A DNA stretch of 64,000 bases from Nevskia sp035651715 (lineage in GTDB: Bacteria; Pseudomonadota; Gammaproteobacteria; Nevskiales; Nevskiaceae): NCBI GenBank assembly GCA_035651715.1, contig DASRFD010000053.1:10666-74665 (forward strand), read 5' to 3'. The notes under the pieces were generated by a model. The model was not told where the DNA came from. It saw nothing but the letters and a program-made list of their open reading frames with translations, and ran no database searches. Positions within the stretch are counted from its first letter, which is position 1; each line of letters starts with the position of its first letter. Shown here piece after piece: positions 57,261 through 64,000 of this stretch. Both the position numbers and the translations under genes were made by a program.

Positions 57261-57653
57261 ATGAGCCTCAGCCGGCGCGACTTCGTGGCCGCTGCGGGCG
57301 CAGCGGCCGCAGCCGCCGCCTGCGCCTCGCTCGTCCCCTTCACCGGAGGAAAGAGAGACATGTACGGACTGATCGTCAAGATGAGCGCGGCTCCCGGCCA
57401 GCGCGAAGCGCTGAGTGCCATCCTGCTTGCGGGGGTGAACGGCATGCCCGGCTGCCTCAGCTACGTCGTCGCCCGCGATCCGGCGGACGCCGACGCGCTG
57501 TGGATCACCGAGGTCTGGGACAGCGCCGCCAGCCACAAGGCCTCGCTGGCGCTGCCGGCGGTGCAGCAGACCATCGCGCAGGCGCGGCCGCTGATCGCCG
57601 GCTTCGGCCAGCGCACCGAGACCGAACCGGTCGGCGGGCACGGGCTGGGCTGA
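57261..57653 (+). CDS. ABM-domain (quinol monooxygenase-like) protein with Tat-like N-terminus
   Basis: This 130-aa protein has an antibiotic-biosynthesis-monooxygenase domain from about residue 34: MYGLIVKMSAAPGQREALSAIL, then GCLSYVVARDPADADALWITEVWDS. It is preceded by SRRDFVAAAGAAAAAAACASL, a twin-arginine signal-like N-terminus. A strong GGAGGAAAG site precedes an internal ATG at 57361, so a 97-aa cytosolic form starting there is at least as likely. The domain is similar to YgiN-type quinol monooxygenases. It lies between the SnoaL-like and cupin genes. Confidence 0.8.
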   Translation: MSLSRRDFVAAAGAAAAAAACASLVPFTGGKRDMYGLIVKMSAAPGQREALSAILLAGVNGMPGCLSYVVARDPADADALWITEVWDSAASHKASLALPAVQQTIAQARPLIAGFGQRTETEPVGGHGLG

Positions 57654-57656
57654 CCG

Positions 57657-57986
57657 ATGCGCATCGCCGACCTTCCCTTCACCGCCACCGACTGGTCCAC
57701 GGTCGAACCGACCGGGCACCCGGGCGAAACCGGCACGGCGCTGTGGCGCACGCTCCACTTCGGCGCGATCCGCGTGCGCATGGTCGATTACTCGCCGGGT
57801 TATCTCGCCGACCACTGGTGCAGCAAGGGCCACATCCTGCTGTGCCTGGAAGGCGAATTGCACACCGAGCTCGCCGACGGCCGCCGCTTCACGCTCAAGC
57901 CGGGGATGAGCTATCAGGTGGCGGACGGCGCCGAGCCGCATCGTTCCAGCACCCCGGGCGGCGCCCGCCTGTTCATCGTCGACTGA
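57657..57986 (+). CDS. DHCW-motif cupin-fold protein
   Basis: This 109-aa protein has the cupin-fold signature of the DHCW group: DYSPGYLADHWCSKGHILLCLEGELHTELADGR and the closing MSYQVADGAEPHRSSTPGGARLFIVD. Small cupins of this type bind a metal or small ligand; none is assigned. It begins 3 bp after the ABM stop and ends the three-gene unit. Confidence 0.88.
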   Translation: MRIADLPFTATDWSTVEPTGHPGETGTALWRTLHFGAIRVRMVDYSPGYLADHWCSKGHILLCLEGELHTELADGRRFTLKPGMSYQVADGAEPHRSSTPGGARLFIVD

Positions 57987-58179
57987 GGGCACCGCACCGG
58001 ACTGCGTCGGCCGGCAGCGCCGACCTGGCCGCCGTTGCCCGGGCCATCGGACTGTGTGCCAGTCAACAGTTGCGCCTTCCCCCGTGACGCGGGTCACAGC
58101 GCCCGCCGCCGGCCGGCACCACAATTGCCTCGGCCTGGGGGCAGGCTGCAGCGGGTGCACCGCACCGGGGAGGTCCGTC

Positions 58180-58719
58180 ATGAACGATTTTCTCAATCCC
58201 AAATCGATGCTGACGCCGGGGGCGGCGGGGGCCGTCCTGATGTTCCTGGTCAACGGCATCTGCTTTTCGTTTCCGGAGCTGGCGCCGCGCTACGTCGCGC
58301 TCGGCCTGAGCTTCGTCATCGGCCTGGTCAGCTTCGCCGCGGCGGATCTCAAGCCGGTGCTGCGCGCCACGCTGTGGGTGCTGAACTCGCTGATCATCTT
58401 CACCATGGGCATGGGCGCGGCCAAGGTGGCCAGCACCGCCTCGGCGTCGCAGCAGACCGCCGCGGTGCCGCCGGCCCTTGCCGTGGTGCTGGACCTGCTG
58501 GCCCCGGCGGCGCAGGCGCAGGATGTGGCCGCGGCCGCCGTGGCCCCGCCGGCTGCGGCCGCCGCTGCCGAACCGGCGCTGCAGAAGAAGCTCGAGGAGC
58601 AGCGGCGGCAGATCGAGTCGCTGCAGCGGCAGCTGGCGCAGGCGCAGGCCGCGCCGCCCGGGCCGGTCACGGCGGCGGCGGCAGCGCCGCCGCGCAACAG
58701 CTTCTTCAAGGAATGGTAG
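58180..58719 (+). CDS. Membrane protein with Ala/Pro-rich coiled-coil tail
   Basis: This 179-aa protein has three membrane helices (about 16-32, 40-58 and 66-83). A low-complexity Ala/Pro/Val region follows, then a short coiled coil (LQKKLEEQRRQIESLQRQLAQAQA, about 132-155). A GGGGAGG ribosome-binding site precedes the ATG. The stop overlaps the end of the convergent ECF gene by 14 bases. I recognise no family. Confidence 0.6.
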   Translation: MNDFLNPKSMLTPGAAGAVLMFLVNGICFSFPELAPRYVALGLSFVIGLVSFAAADLKPVLRATLWVLNSLIIFTMGMGAAKVASTASASQQTAAVPPALAVVLDLLAPAAQAQDVAAAAVAPPAAAAAAEPALQKKLEEQRRQIESLQRQLAQAQAAPPGPVTAAAAAPPRNSFFKEW

Positions 58720-59617
58720 CGGCGAGCTCGAGCACGGCATCGCGCAGGATGTACGGCACATAGCGGAAGTCGTGGATGAAGCGCACCCGGTTTTCCTCCA
58801 CCCGCAGCTCGATGAAGTAGCCCGGCTGCGTGTCGCCCGGCGCGCGGAACACCGCGATCACCTCGCGCCCTTCCAGCCAGGCCGGCGCCAGGCGCCAGCC
58901 CGCGATCAGGTCGTAGTTGTGCAGGTAGTTGCCGACGGCACGGCCGGCGCGTTGCGCCCGGGTCACCAGGTCGAGCTGCACGTCCTCCGCCAGCAGCGCG
59001 CGCACGCCGTCCCAGTCGCGCGCATTGAACAGCTCGACATAGCGCGCCACCACCGGCGAGCCGCGGCGCGGCGCCGCGGCATCCGCCGGCGCCGCCGCCA
59101 GCTCGCGCAGGCGCAGGCGGCCGCGGTGCAGCGCCGCCTTCACCGCCGGCAGGCTCAGCTCCAGCAGCGCGCCGATCTCCTCCAGCGAATGGCCCAGCAC
59201 GTCCTTGAGGATGACGCAGCTGCGCTGCGCCGGCGCCAGCTCGACGAAGCGCGACACCGCCAGGCGCACCGCCTGCTGGTGGGCCAGAACCTCGCCCGGA
59301 TCGGGCGAAGGGTCGGCGGCATTCTCGTGCGACTCGTCCAGCGGCTGGTTCATGCGCACCTCGTAGCGCCGCAGGTGATCGAGCGCGCGGTTATGGGCGA
59401 TGCGGAACAGCCAGGGGCGGAACTCGGGCACCTCCTGCATCTCCGGCAGCAGGTAGTAGGCACGGGCCAGGGTGTCCTGCACGATGTCCTCGCCGTCGGC
59501 CACCGAGCCGGTCATGCGCGCGCAGTAGCGGTGCAGCTCCGGGCGGAGATCCGCCACCAGCTCGAGAAAGCGGCGCCGTCCTTCGTGCTGGGCGGCGAGC
59601 AGGCCGTCGTCGCTCAT
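58706..59617 (-). CDS. ECF RNA polymerase sigma factor with C-terminal SnoaL-like domain
   Basis: This 303-aa sigma factor has region 2 (DIVQDTLARAYYLLPEMQEVPEFRPWLFRIAHNRALDHLRR) and region 4 (LAPAQRSCVILKDVLGHSLEEIGALLELSLPAVKAALHRGRLRL). A SnoaL-like domain follows (about 195-300: RYVELFNARDWDGVRALLAEDVQLD). ECFs with such tails (ECF41/SigJ-like types) are thought to be controlled by the tail instead of an anti-sigma factor. It starts 2 bp after the SDR gene stop, so the two are co-transcribed. The exact ECF group is not certain. Confidence 0.88.
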   Translation of the reverse strand: MSDDGLLAAQHEGRRRFLELVADLRPELHRYCARMTGSVADGEDIVQDTLARAYYLLPEMQEVPEFRPWLFRIAHNRALDHLRRYEVRMNQPLDESHENAADPSPDPGEVLAHQQAVRLAVSRFVELAPAQRSCVILKDVLGHSLEEIGALLELSLPAVKAALHRGRLRLRELAAAPADAAAPRRGSPVVARYVELFNARDWDGVRALLAEDVQLDLVTRAQRAGRAVGNYLHNYDLIAGWRLAPAWLEGREVIAVFRAPGDTQPGYFIELRVEENRVRFIHDFRYVPYILRDAVLELAATIP

Positions 59618-59619
59618 GC

Positions 59620-60372
59620 TCAAATGCCCAGCGCCGCGACGCCCTGCCCGCCCTTGATGCCCAAAGCCGGCGCTTCCAGGTACTGCGGCTCGGTCAGGAT
59701 GTGCACGACATGCTCGCCGTACTCGCGCGCCGACAGCGGCTTGCCGAAGCCGGCCAGGAACTGCTCCGGCGTCACGCCCTTGCGCCGCGCATAGGCCTCG
59801 GCACCGGTACGGCCGACGCCGCCGGCCGCCGTCATCTGCTGCAGCACCAGGGCCTGGAAGCGGATGCCTAGATCGGCTTCGCCGGACACCACGTTGGCAT
59901 AGTTGGCCATGAGCCACAGCATACGCTTGGCCCCGGCATAACCGCCGGACATCGGCGAACCGGCCACCGCCGCGCCGCTGGAAGTGATCAGTACCCGGCT
60001 GCCTCGCTCCAGCGGCAGGCGCAGCGCCTGCTGCACCCAGTGGAAGCCGGCCTTCACGTCGCCGTTCCAGGGCGCGCTGAAGCTGTCCCAGCTCAGCTCG
60101 TGCAGCGGCCCCATCGGCGGCAGCGCGCCGGCGTTGAGCACCAGCACCGCCGGGCGGAACTCGCGCAGCAGGGTCGCGGCCAGAGCGGGGTCGGCGGCGT
60201 CGCCGAGCGCGCCGGTCACGCCGAGCCGGCTTTCCACTTCCGCCAGGCGCTGCGCATCGCGCGCCACCACCATGATCCGCGCGCCGCGCTCCGCCAGCGC
60301 CTCGACCACGCCCAGGCCCAGCCCGCCGCTGCCGCCGGTGACGAGGACGCGTTGATTCTTCAGGCTTTGCAT
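59620..60372 (-). CDS. SDR-family oxidoreductase linked to the ECF sigma gene
   Basis: This 250-aa short-chain dehydrogenase has the TGGSGGLGLGVVEALA nucleotide-binding motif, NAGALPPMG, the catalytic Ser in LITSSGAAV and the YAGAKRML catalytic pair. The substrate is unknown. ECF41-type sigma factors are often beside an oxidoreductase that they control, which fits this pair. It is the first gene of the two-gene unit; about 110 bp separate it from fdsD. Confidence 0.88.
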   Translation of the reverse strand: MQSLKNQRVLVTGGSGGLGLGVVEALAERGARIMVVARDAQRLAEVESRLGVTGALGDAADPALAATLLREFRPAVLVLNAGALPPMGPLHELSWDSFSAPWNGDVKAGFHWVQQALRLPLERGSRVLITSSGAAVAGSPMSGGYAGAKRMLWLMANYANVVSGEADLGIRFQALVLQQMTAAGGVGRTGAEAYARRKGVTPEQFLAGFGKPLSAREYGEHVVHILTEPQYLEAPALGIKGGQGVAALGI

Positions 60373-60480
60373 CGCTGCTTCTCCAGGAGACGGCCCATCC
60401 GGGCCGCGACCCTCCTGTAACGATCCAGCCTGGCCTAAGGATGCGGCGGCCGCCCCGGCCCCCTTGCGGAAGGGAACTGC

Positions 60481-60705
60481 CTAGGACACCGCCAGCTTTT
60501 CCACCGCCTCGCGCGGCAGGTCCTCCAGCCCGGCGCCGCCCTGCCTGAGGTGCTCGACGATCTTCTGCCGCATGCGCGGCGTCCAGTAGCGCTTGATATG
60601 GCCGACGACGCCATTGACGGCATCCTCGCGCCGCGGCTCGGCGTGGAAGTAGGCGCCGATGTCGTTGGCCATCTGGGTCAGGTGCTCGACCGTGCCGCTA
60701 CTCAT
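60481..60705 (-). CDS. fdsD: Formate dehydrogenase delta subunit
   Basis: This 74-aa protein matches FdsD: HLTQMANDIGAYFHAEPRREDAVNGVVGHIKRYWTPRMRQKIVEHL. It is needed for maturation or stability of the soluble NAD-dependent formate dehydrogenase. The start at 60705 overlaps the fdhD end by 8 bases. It is the last gene of the fds operon. Confidence 0.9.
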   Translation of the reverse strand: MSSGTVEHLTQMANDIGAYFHAEPRREDAVNGVVGHIKRYWTPRMRQKIVEHLRQGGAGLEDLPREAVEKLAVS

Positions 60706-61576
60706 GGTGCGCTCCCTCGGCTGCGCCGCGCAGAAGCGCGTCCTGCACCCGCGCCGGACAGGCATAGATGACGAAACTGTCGCCGCGGGTGAAGCCGATC
60801 AGGCTCAGGCCGGCTTCCTCCGCCACGCGGATGGCGTAGTCGGTCGGCGCCGAGATCGCGGCCAGCAGCGGGATGCCGGCCATCGCCGCTTTCAGCGCCA
60901 TCTCGTAGCTGGCGCGGCTGGTGACCAGCACGAAGCCGCGCGCGGCATCGCGCCCGCCGCGCAGCATCGCGCCGATCAGCTTGTCGAGCGCGTTGTGGCG
61001 GCCCACGTCCTCGCGCACCAGCTGCACCGCGCCGTCCGGCGCGCACCAGGCCGCGGCGTGGGTGGCGCCGGTGAGGCGGTTGAGCGCCTGGCGCCGGCGC
61101 AGCTCGTCCTGGGCGCGGCGCAGCGCGGCGGCGGCGATGGCGACGCCGGCGCCGACCCGGCGCGGGCTGCGGATGGCGTCGGCGATGGTCTCGGCGCCGC
61201 ACAGGCCGCAACCGGTGCGGCCATGCAGGTTGCGGCGGCGCTGCAGCAGGGCGTCGTGGCGGTGCGCGGGGATGTGCAGGCGAATCTCGTGGCTGCGCCC
61301 GCCCTCGTGGTGGAACAGCTCCAGCGATTCCAGCTCGCCGGCGTCCTCGATCACGCCTTCGCTGAAGGAGAAGCCGAGGGCGAAGTCCTCCAGGTCCAGC
61401 GGCGTCGCCATCATCACCACGTGCGGCTCGCCGTTGTAGACCAGGGCCACCGGCGCCTCCTCGGCGACGCAGTCCTCCACCGCGCGCAGGCGCCCGTCGC
61501 GCCAGGCGCGCACCGGCAGGCGGGCGTAGCCGCCCGCCACCTCGTCCGGCGCCGGCTTATTTGACGGCAGTGACAT
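60698..61576 (-). CDS. fdhD: Formate dehydrogenase accessory sulfurtransferase FdhD (FdsC)
   Basis: This 292-aa protein has TGCGLCGAETIADAI with the two catalytic Cys, EDVGRHNALDKLIGAML, and VTSRASYEMALKAAMAGIP. It transfers sulfur from IscS to the molybdenum cofactor and delivers it to formate dehydrogenase. In Cupriavidus the equivalent gene in this position is fdsC. It overlaps fdsA by about 20 bases and fdsD by 8 bases, so translation is coupled. Confidence 0.95.
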   Translation of the reverse strand: MSLPSNKPAPDEVAGGYARLPVRAWRDGRLRAVEDCVAEEAPVALVYNGEPHVVMMATPLDLEDFALGFSFSEGVIEDAGELESLELFHHEGGRSHEIRLHIPAHRHDALLQRRRNLHGRTGCGLCGAETIADAIRSPRRVGAGVAIAAAALRRAQDELRRRQALNRLTGATHAAAWCAPDGAVQLVREDVGRHNALDKLIGAMLRGGRDAARGFVLVTSRASYEMALKAAMAGIPLLAAISAPTDYAIRVAEEAGLSLIGFTRGDSFVIYACPARVQDALLRGAAEGAHHE

Positions 61577-64000
61577 CGGCGCTCGCCTTCAGCAGTTCCT
61601 GCTGGCGCTCGGAGAACTGGCGGTAGCGCTGCTGCCAGTCGGAAGGCTGGCTGACGCGCGTCACCTGCACCGCCGTCACCTTGTACTCGGGGCAGTTGGT
61701 GGCCCAGTCCGAGTTTTCGGTGGTGATGACGTTGGCGCCGGAGAACGGGAAGTGGAAGGTGGTGTAGACCACGCCCGGCTGCATCCGCGCGCTGACCTGG
61801 GCACGCATCACCGTCTCGCCGGCGCGGCTCTGCACGCCGACCCAGTCGCCGTCCTTGACGCCGCGCTCCTCGGCGTCATGCGGGTGCAGCTCCAGCCGGT
61901 CCTCGTCGTGCCAGATGTTGTTGAAGGTGCGGCGGGTCTGGGCGCCGACGTTGTACTGCGACAGGATGCGGCCGGTGGTGAGGATCAGCGGGTACCTGGC
62001 GTTGACCTTCTCGCGCGTCGGGATGTACTCGGTGAGCATGAAGCGGCCCTTGCCGCGCACGAACTCCTCGACGTGCATGATCGGCGTGCCCTCCGGCGCC
62101 TGCTCGTTGCACGGCCACTGCACGCTGCCGAGGCGGTCGATCTTGTCGTAGCTGACGCCGTGGAAGGTCGGGGTGAGCCGCGCGATCTCGTCCATGATCT
62201 CGGACGGGTGGCCGTAATCCATGCGGTAGCCCAGGGCGTTGGACAGCAGCTGGGTGATCTCCCAGTCGGCGTAGCCGCCCGGCGCGTTGCGCACCTTGCG
62301 CACGCGCGAGATGCGGCGCTCGGCGTTGGTGAAGGTGCCGTCCTTCTCCAGGAAGGAGGAGCCGGGCAGGAACACGTGGGCGAACTTGGCCGTCTCGTTG
62401 AGGAACAGGTCCTGCACCACGATGCACTCCATCGCGGTCAGCGCCGCGGTGACGTGCTGGGTGTTGGGATCGCTCTGCGCGATGTCCTCCCCCTCCAGGT
62501 ACAGGCCCTTGAACTCGCCGTCCAGCGCCGCCTCGAACATGTTCGGGATGCGCAGGCCCGGCTCGTTGACCAGGCGCACGCCCCAGTCCTGCTCGAACTC
62601 CCGGCGCACCGCGTCGTCGCCGACGTGGCGGTAGCCCGGCAGCTCGTGCGGGAACGAGCCCATGTCGCAGGAGCCCTGCACGTTGTTCTGGCCGCGCAGC
62701 GGGTTCACGCCCACGCCCTCGCGGCCGACGTTGCCCGTGGCCATGGCGAGGTTGGCGATGGCCATCACCGCGGTCGAGCCCTGGCTGTGCTCGGTCACGC
62801 CCAGGCCGTAGTAGATCGCGGCATTGCCGCCGGTGGCATAGAGGCGGGCGGCGGCGCGCACCTCCGCCGCCGGCACGCCGGTCTCCGCCTGCAGCGCCTC
62901 GGGCGAGTTGCGCGGCTCGGCGGCGAAGGCGCGCCACTTGGCGAAAGCCTGCGGCTCGCAGCGCGCGGCGACGAACTTCTCGTCGACCAGGCCCTCCGTC
63001 ACCACCACGTGCGCCAGGCTGTTGAGCAGGGCGACGTTGGTGCCGGGACGCAGCTGCAGATGGTGCTGCGCGCGGATGTGCGGCGTGCGCACCAGCTCGA
63101 TGCGGCGCGGGTCGGCGATGATCAGCCTGGCGCCCTGGCGCAGGCGCTGCTTCATCTGCGAGGCGAACACCGGGTGCGCGTCGGTGGGGTTGGCGCCGAC
63201 GATCAGGATCACGTCGGCCTGCATCACCGAGTCGAAGGTCTGGGTGCCGGCCGACTCGCCCAGGGTCTGCTTCAGGCCGTAACCGGTGGGCGAATGGCAG
63301 ACGCGGGCGCAGGTGTCGACGTTGTTGTTGCCGAAGGCGGCGCGCACCAGCTTCTGCACCAGGTAGGTCTCCTCGTTGGTGCAGCGCGAGGAGGTGATGC
63401 CGCCGACCGCATCCCGCCCGTACTTGGCCTGGATGCGCTTGAACTCGGCGGCGGCATGGCCGATCGCCTCCTCCCAGCTCACCTCGCGCCAGGGATCGGT
63501 GATCTTCGCCCGGATCATCGGCCTGGTGATGCGGTCCGGATGGGTGGTGTAGCCGATGGCGAAGCGCCCCTTGACGCAGGAATGGCCGTGGTTGGCGTGG
63601 CCGTCCTGGTTCGGCACCATGCGCACCAGCTCGCTGCCGCGCATCTCGGCGCGGAACGAGCAGCCCACGCCGCAATACGCGCAGGTCGTCACCACGCTGT
63701 GCTCGGCCTGGCCCATCGCGATCAGCGATTTCTCCGACAGCGTCGCTGTCGGACAGGCCTGCACGCAGGCGCCGCAGGACACGCATTCGGATTGCAGGAA
63801 GGATTCGTCCATCGAGGCCGCAACCTTGGATGCGAAGCCGCGCCCCTGGATCGTCAGCGCGAAGGTGCCCTGCTGCTCCTCGCAGGCGCGCACGCAGCGC
63901 GAGCAGACGATGCACTTCGAGGGATCGAAGGTGAAATACGGATTGCTCTCATCTTTCACCGCATCGAGATGGTTCTCGCCGGCATAGCCGTAGCGCACTT
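61557..64000 (-). CDS. fdsA: NAD-dependent formate dehydrogenase alpha subunit (5' end outside window)
   Basis: The visible 813 residues start inside the protein; the full FdsA is about 950 residues and continues past the right edge. Seen in order are an Fe4S4 pair (CIVCSRCVRACEE and CVSCGACVQACPTA), the Fe4S4 site CAYCGVGCSF and the bis-MGD domain. The Mo-ligand Cys lies in CARVCHSPTG, and the C-terminal MopB domain follows (LILTTGRILSQYNVGAQTRRTFN). The 5' part should hold the Fe2S2 ferredoxin-like domain. It oxidises formate to CO2 with transfer to NAD via the FdsB/G subunits, which should lie just outside. Confidence 0.97.
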   Translation of the reverse strand, partial: VRYGYAGENHLDAVKDESNPYFTFDPSKCIVCSRCVRACEEQQGTFALTIQGRGFASKVAASMDESFLQSECVSCGACVQACPTATLSEKSLIAMGQAEHSVVTTCAYCGVGCSFRAEMRGSELVRMVPNQDGHANHGHSCVKGRFAIGYTTHPDRITRPMIRAKITDPWREVSWEEAIGHAAAEFKRIQAKYGRDAVGGITSSRCTNEETYLVQKLVRAAFGNNNVDTCARVCHSPTGYGLKQTLGESAGTQTFDSVMQADVILIVGANPTDAHPVFASQMKQRLRQGARLIIADPRRIELVRTPHIRAQHHLQLRPGTNVALLNSLAHVVVTEGLVDEKFVAARCEPQAFAKWRAFAAEPRNSPEALQAETGVPAAEVRAAARLYATGGNAAIYYGLGVTEHSQGSTAVMAIANLAMATGNVGREGVGVNPLRGQNNVQGSCDMGSFPHELPGYRHVGDDAVRREFEQDWGVRLVNEPGLRIPNMFEAALDGEFKGLYLEGEDIAQSDPNTQHVTAALTAMECIVVQDLFLNETAKFAHVFLPGSSFLEKDGTFTNAERRISRVRKVRNAPGGYADWEITQLLSNALGYRMDYGHPSEIMDEIARLTPTFHGVSYDKIDRLGSVQWPCNEQAPEGTPIMHVEEFVRGKGRFMLTEYIPTREKVNARYPLILTTGRILSQYNVGAQTRRTFNNIWHDEDRLELHPHDAEERGVKDGDWVGVQSRAGETVMRAQVSARMQPGVVYTTFHFPFSGANVITTENSDWATNCPEYKVTAVQVTRVSQPSDWQQRYRQFSERQQELLKASADVTAVK

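Noticed and set aside
60698..61576. fdhD placed between fdsA and fdsD as an unusual order
   Set aside because: This is the normal order of the known fdsGBACD operon, where fdsC is the FdhD homologue.

Overview
The window is a densely coded, high-G+C bacterial chromosome segment, roughly 70% G+C by eye. The gene set points to a gammaproteobacterium: periplasmic DsbC, ZapE, a XerC/D-type recombinase, a very large GdhB-type NAD-glutamate dehydrogenase, and a valine/leucine-rich attenuator in front of an acetolactate synthase gene. A Nevskiales/Solimonadaceae or Xanthomonadales relative would fit, but that placement is inference. I see no rRNA, tRNA, CRISPR array or intact mobile element, and no stretch over 300 bases lacks a gene.

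Layout. 0-9.8 kb: small housekeeping and unknown genes (VOC protein, DUF2007, RRM protein, RhlE-like helicase, two lipoproteins, a J-domain/ankyrin protein, an SDR, a zinc-ribbon protein, a NYN protein, an AhpD-like protein, a GIY-YIG protein) and a frameshifted Gly/Asn/Pro-rich exported protein. 9.9-19.05 kb: a full potassium-scavenging locus, with a 28-aa membrane peptide, kdpF-A-B-C, two unknown genes, then the sensor kinase and regulator kdpD-kdpE. A T-rich 17-bp motif recurs before kdpF and before kdpD. 19.1-24.1 kb: a secreted sedolisin protease, a UPF0114 membrane protein, and an ilvB-type gene behind a leader peptide with mutually exclusive terminator and antiterminator hairpins. 24.1-31 kb: dsbC, a LysE exporter, an IS481-type remnant, xerD, plsC, zapE (its 3' end duplicated around a palindrome), and a membrane-anchored polysaccharide deacetylase. 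30.8-32 kb: an ArsR/SRPBCC/GFA cluster. 32-45.4 kb: a Ser-rich lipoprotein, gdhB, pncC, an amino-acid dehydrogenase and a transglutaminase/DUF2126 protein.

46.2-50.8 kb holds an ECF sigma factor, two unknown genes sharing a DGPxGxNGPHL motif, and a transmembrane Ser/Thr kinase with a TPR-like tail. The DNA of the tail and of the two small genes is visibly less G+C-rich than its surroundings. 51-56.3 kb holds a thiolase, a SLOG-like protein next to a TPR-like protein fused to a class III nucleotide cyclase, a membrane protein and moaB. 56.3-60.4 kb has small enzymes (SnoaL-like, ABM monooxygenase, DHCW cupin) and an ECF sigma factor/SDR pair. The right edge is the 3' part of a soluble NAD-formate dehydrogenase operon (fdsA partial, fdhD/fdsC, fdsD).

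The best candidates for something undescribed are the SLOG plus TPR-cyclase pair (52.4-55.1 kb) and the sigma factor, small protein and kinase cluster (46.2-50.8 kb). The ilv attenuator and the kdp-linked small genes and motif are strong, directly visible regulatory findings.
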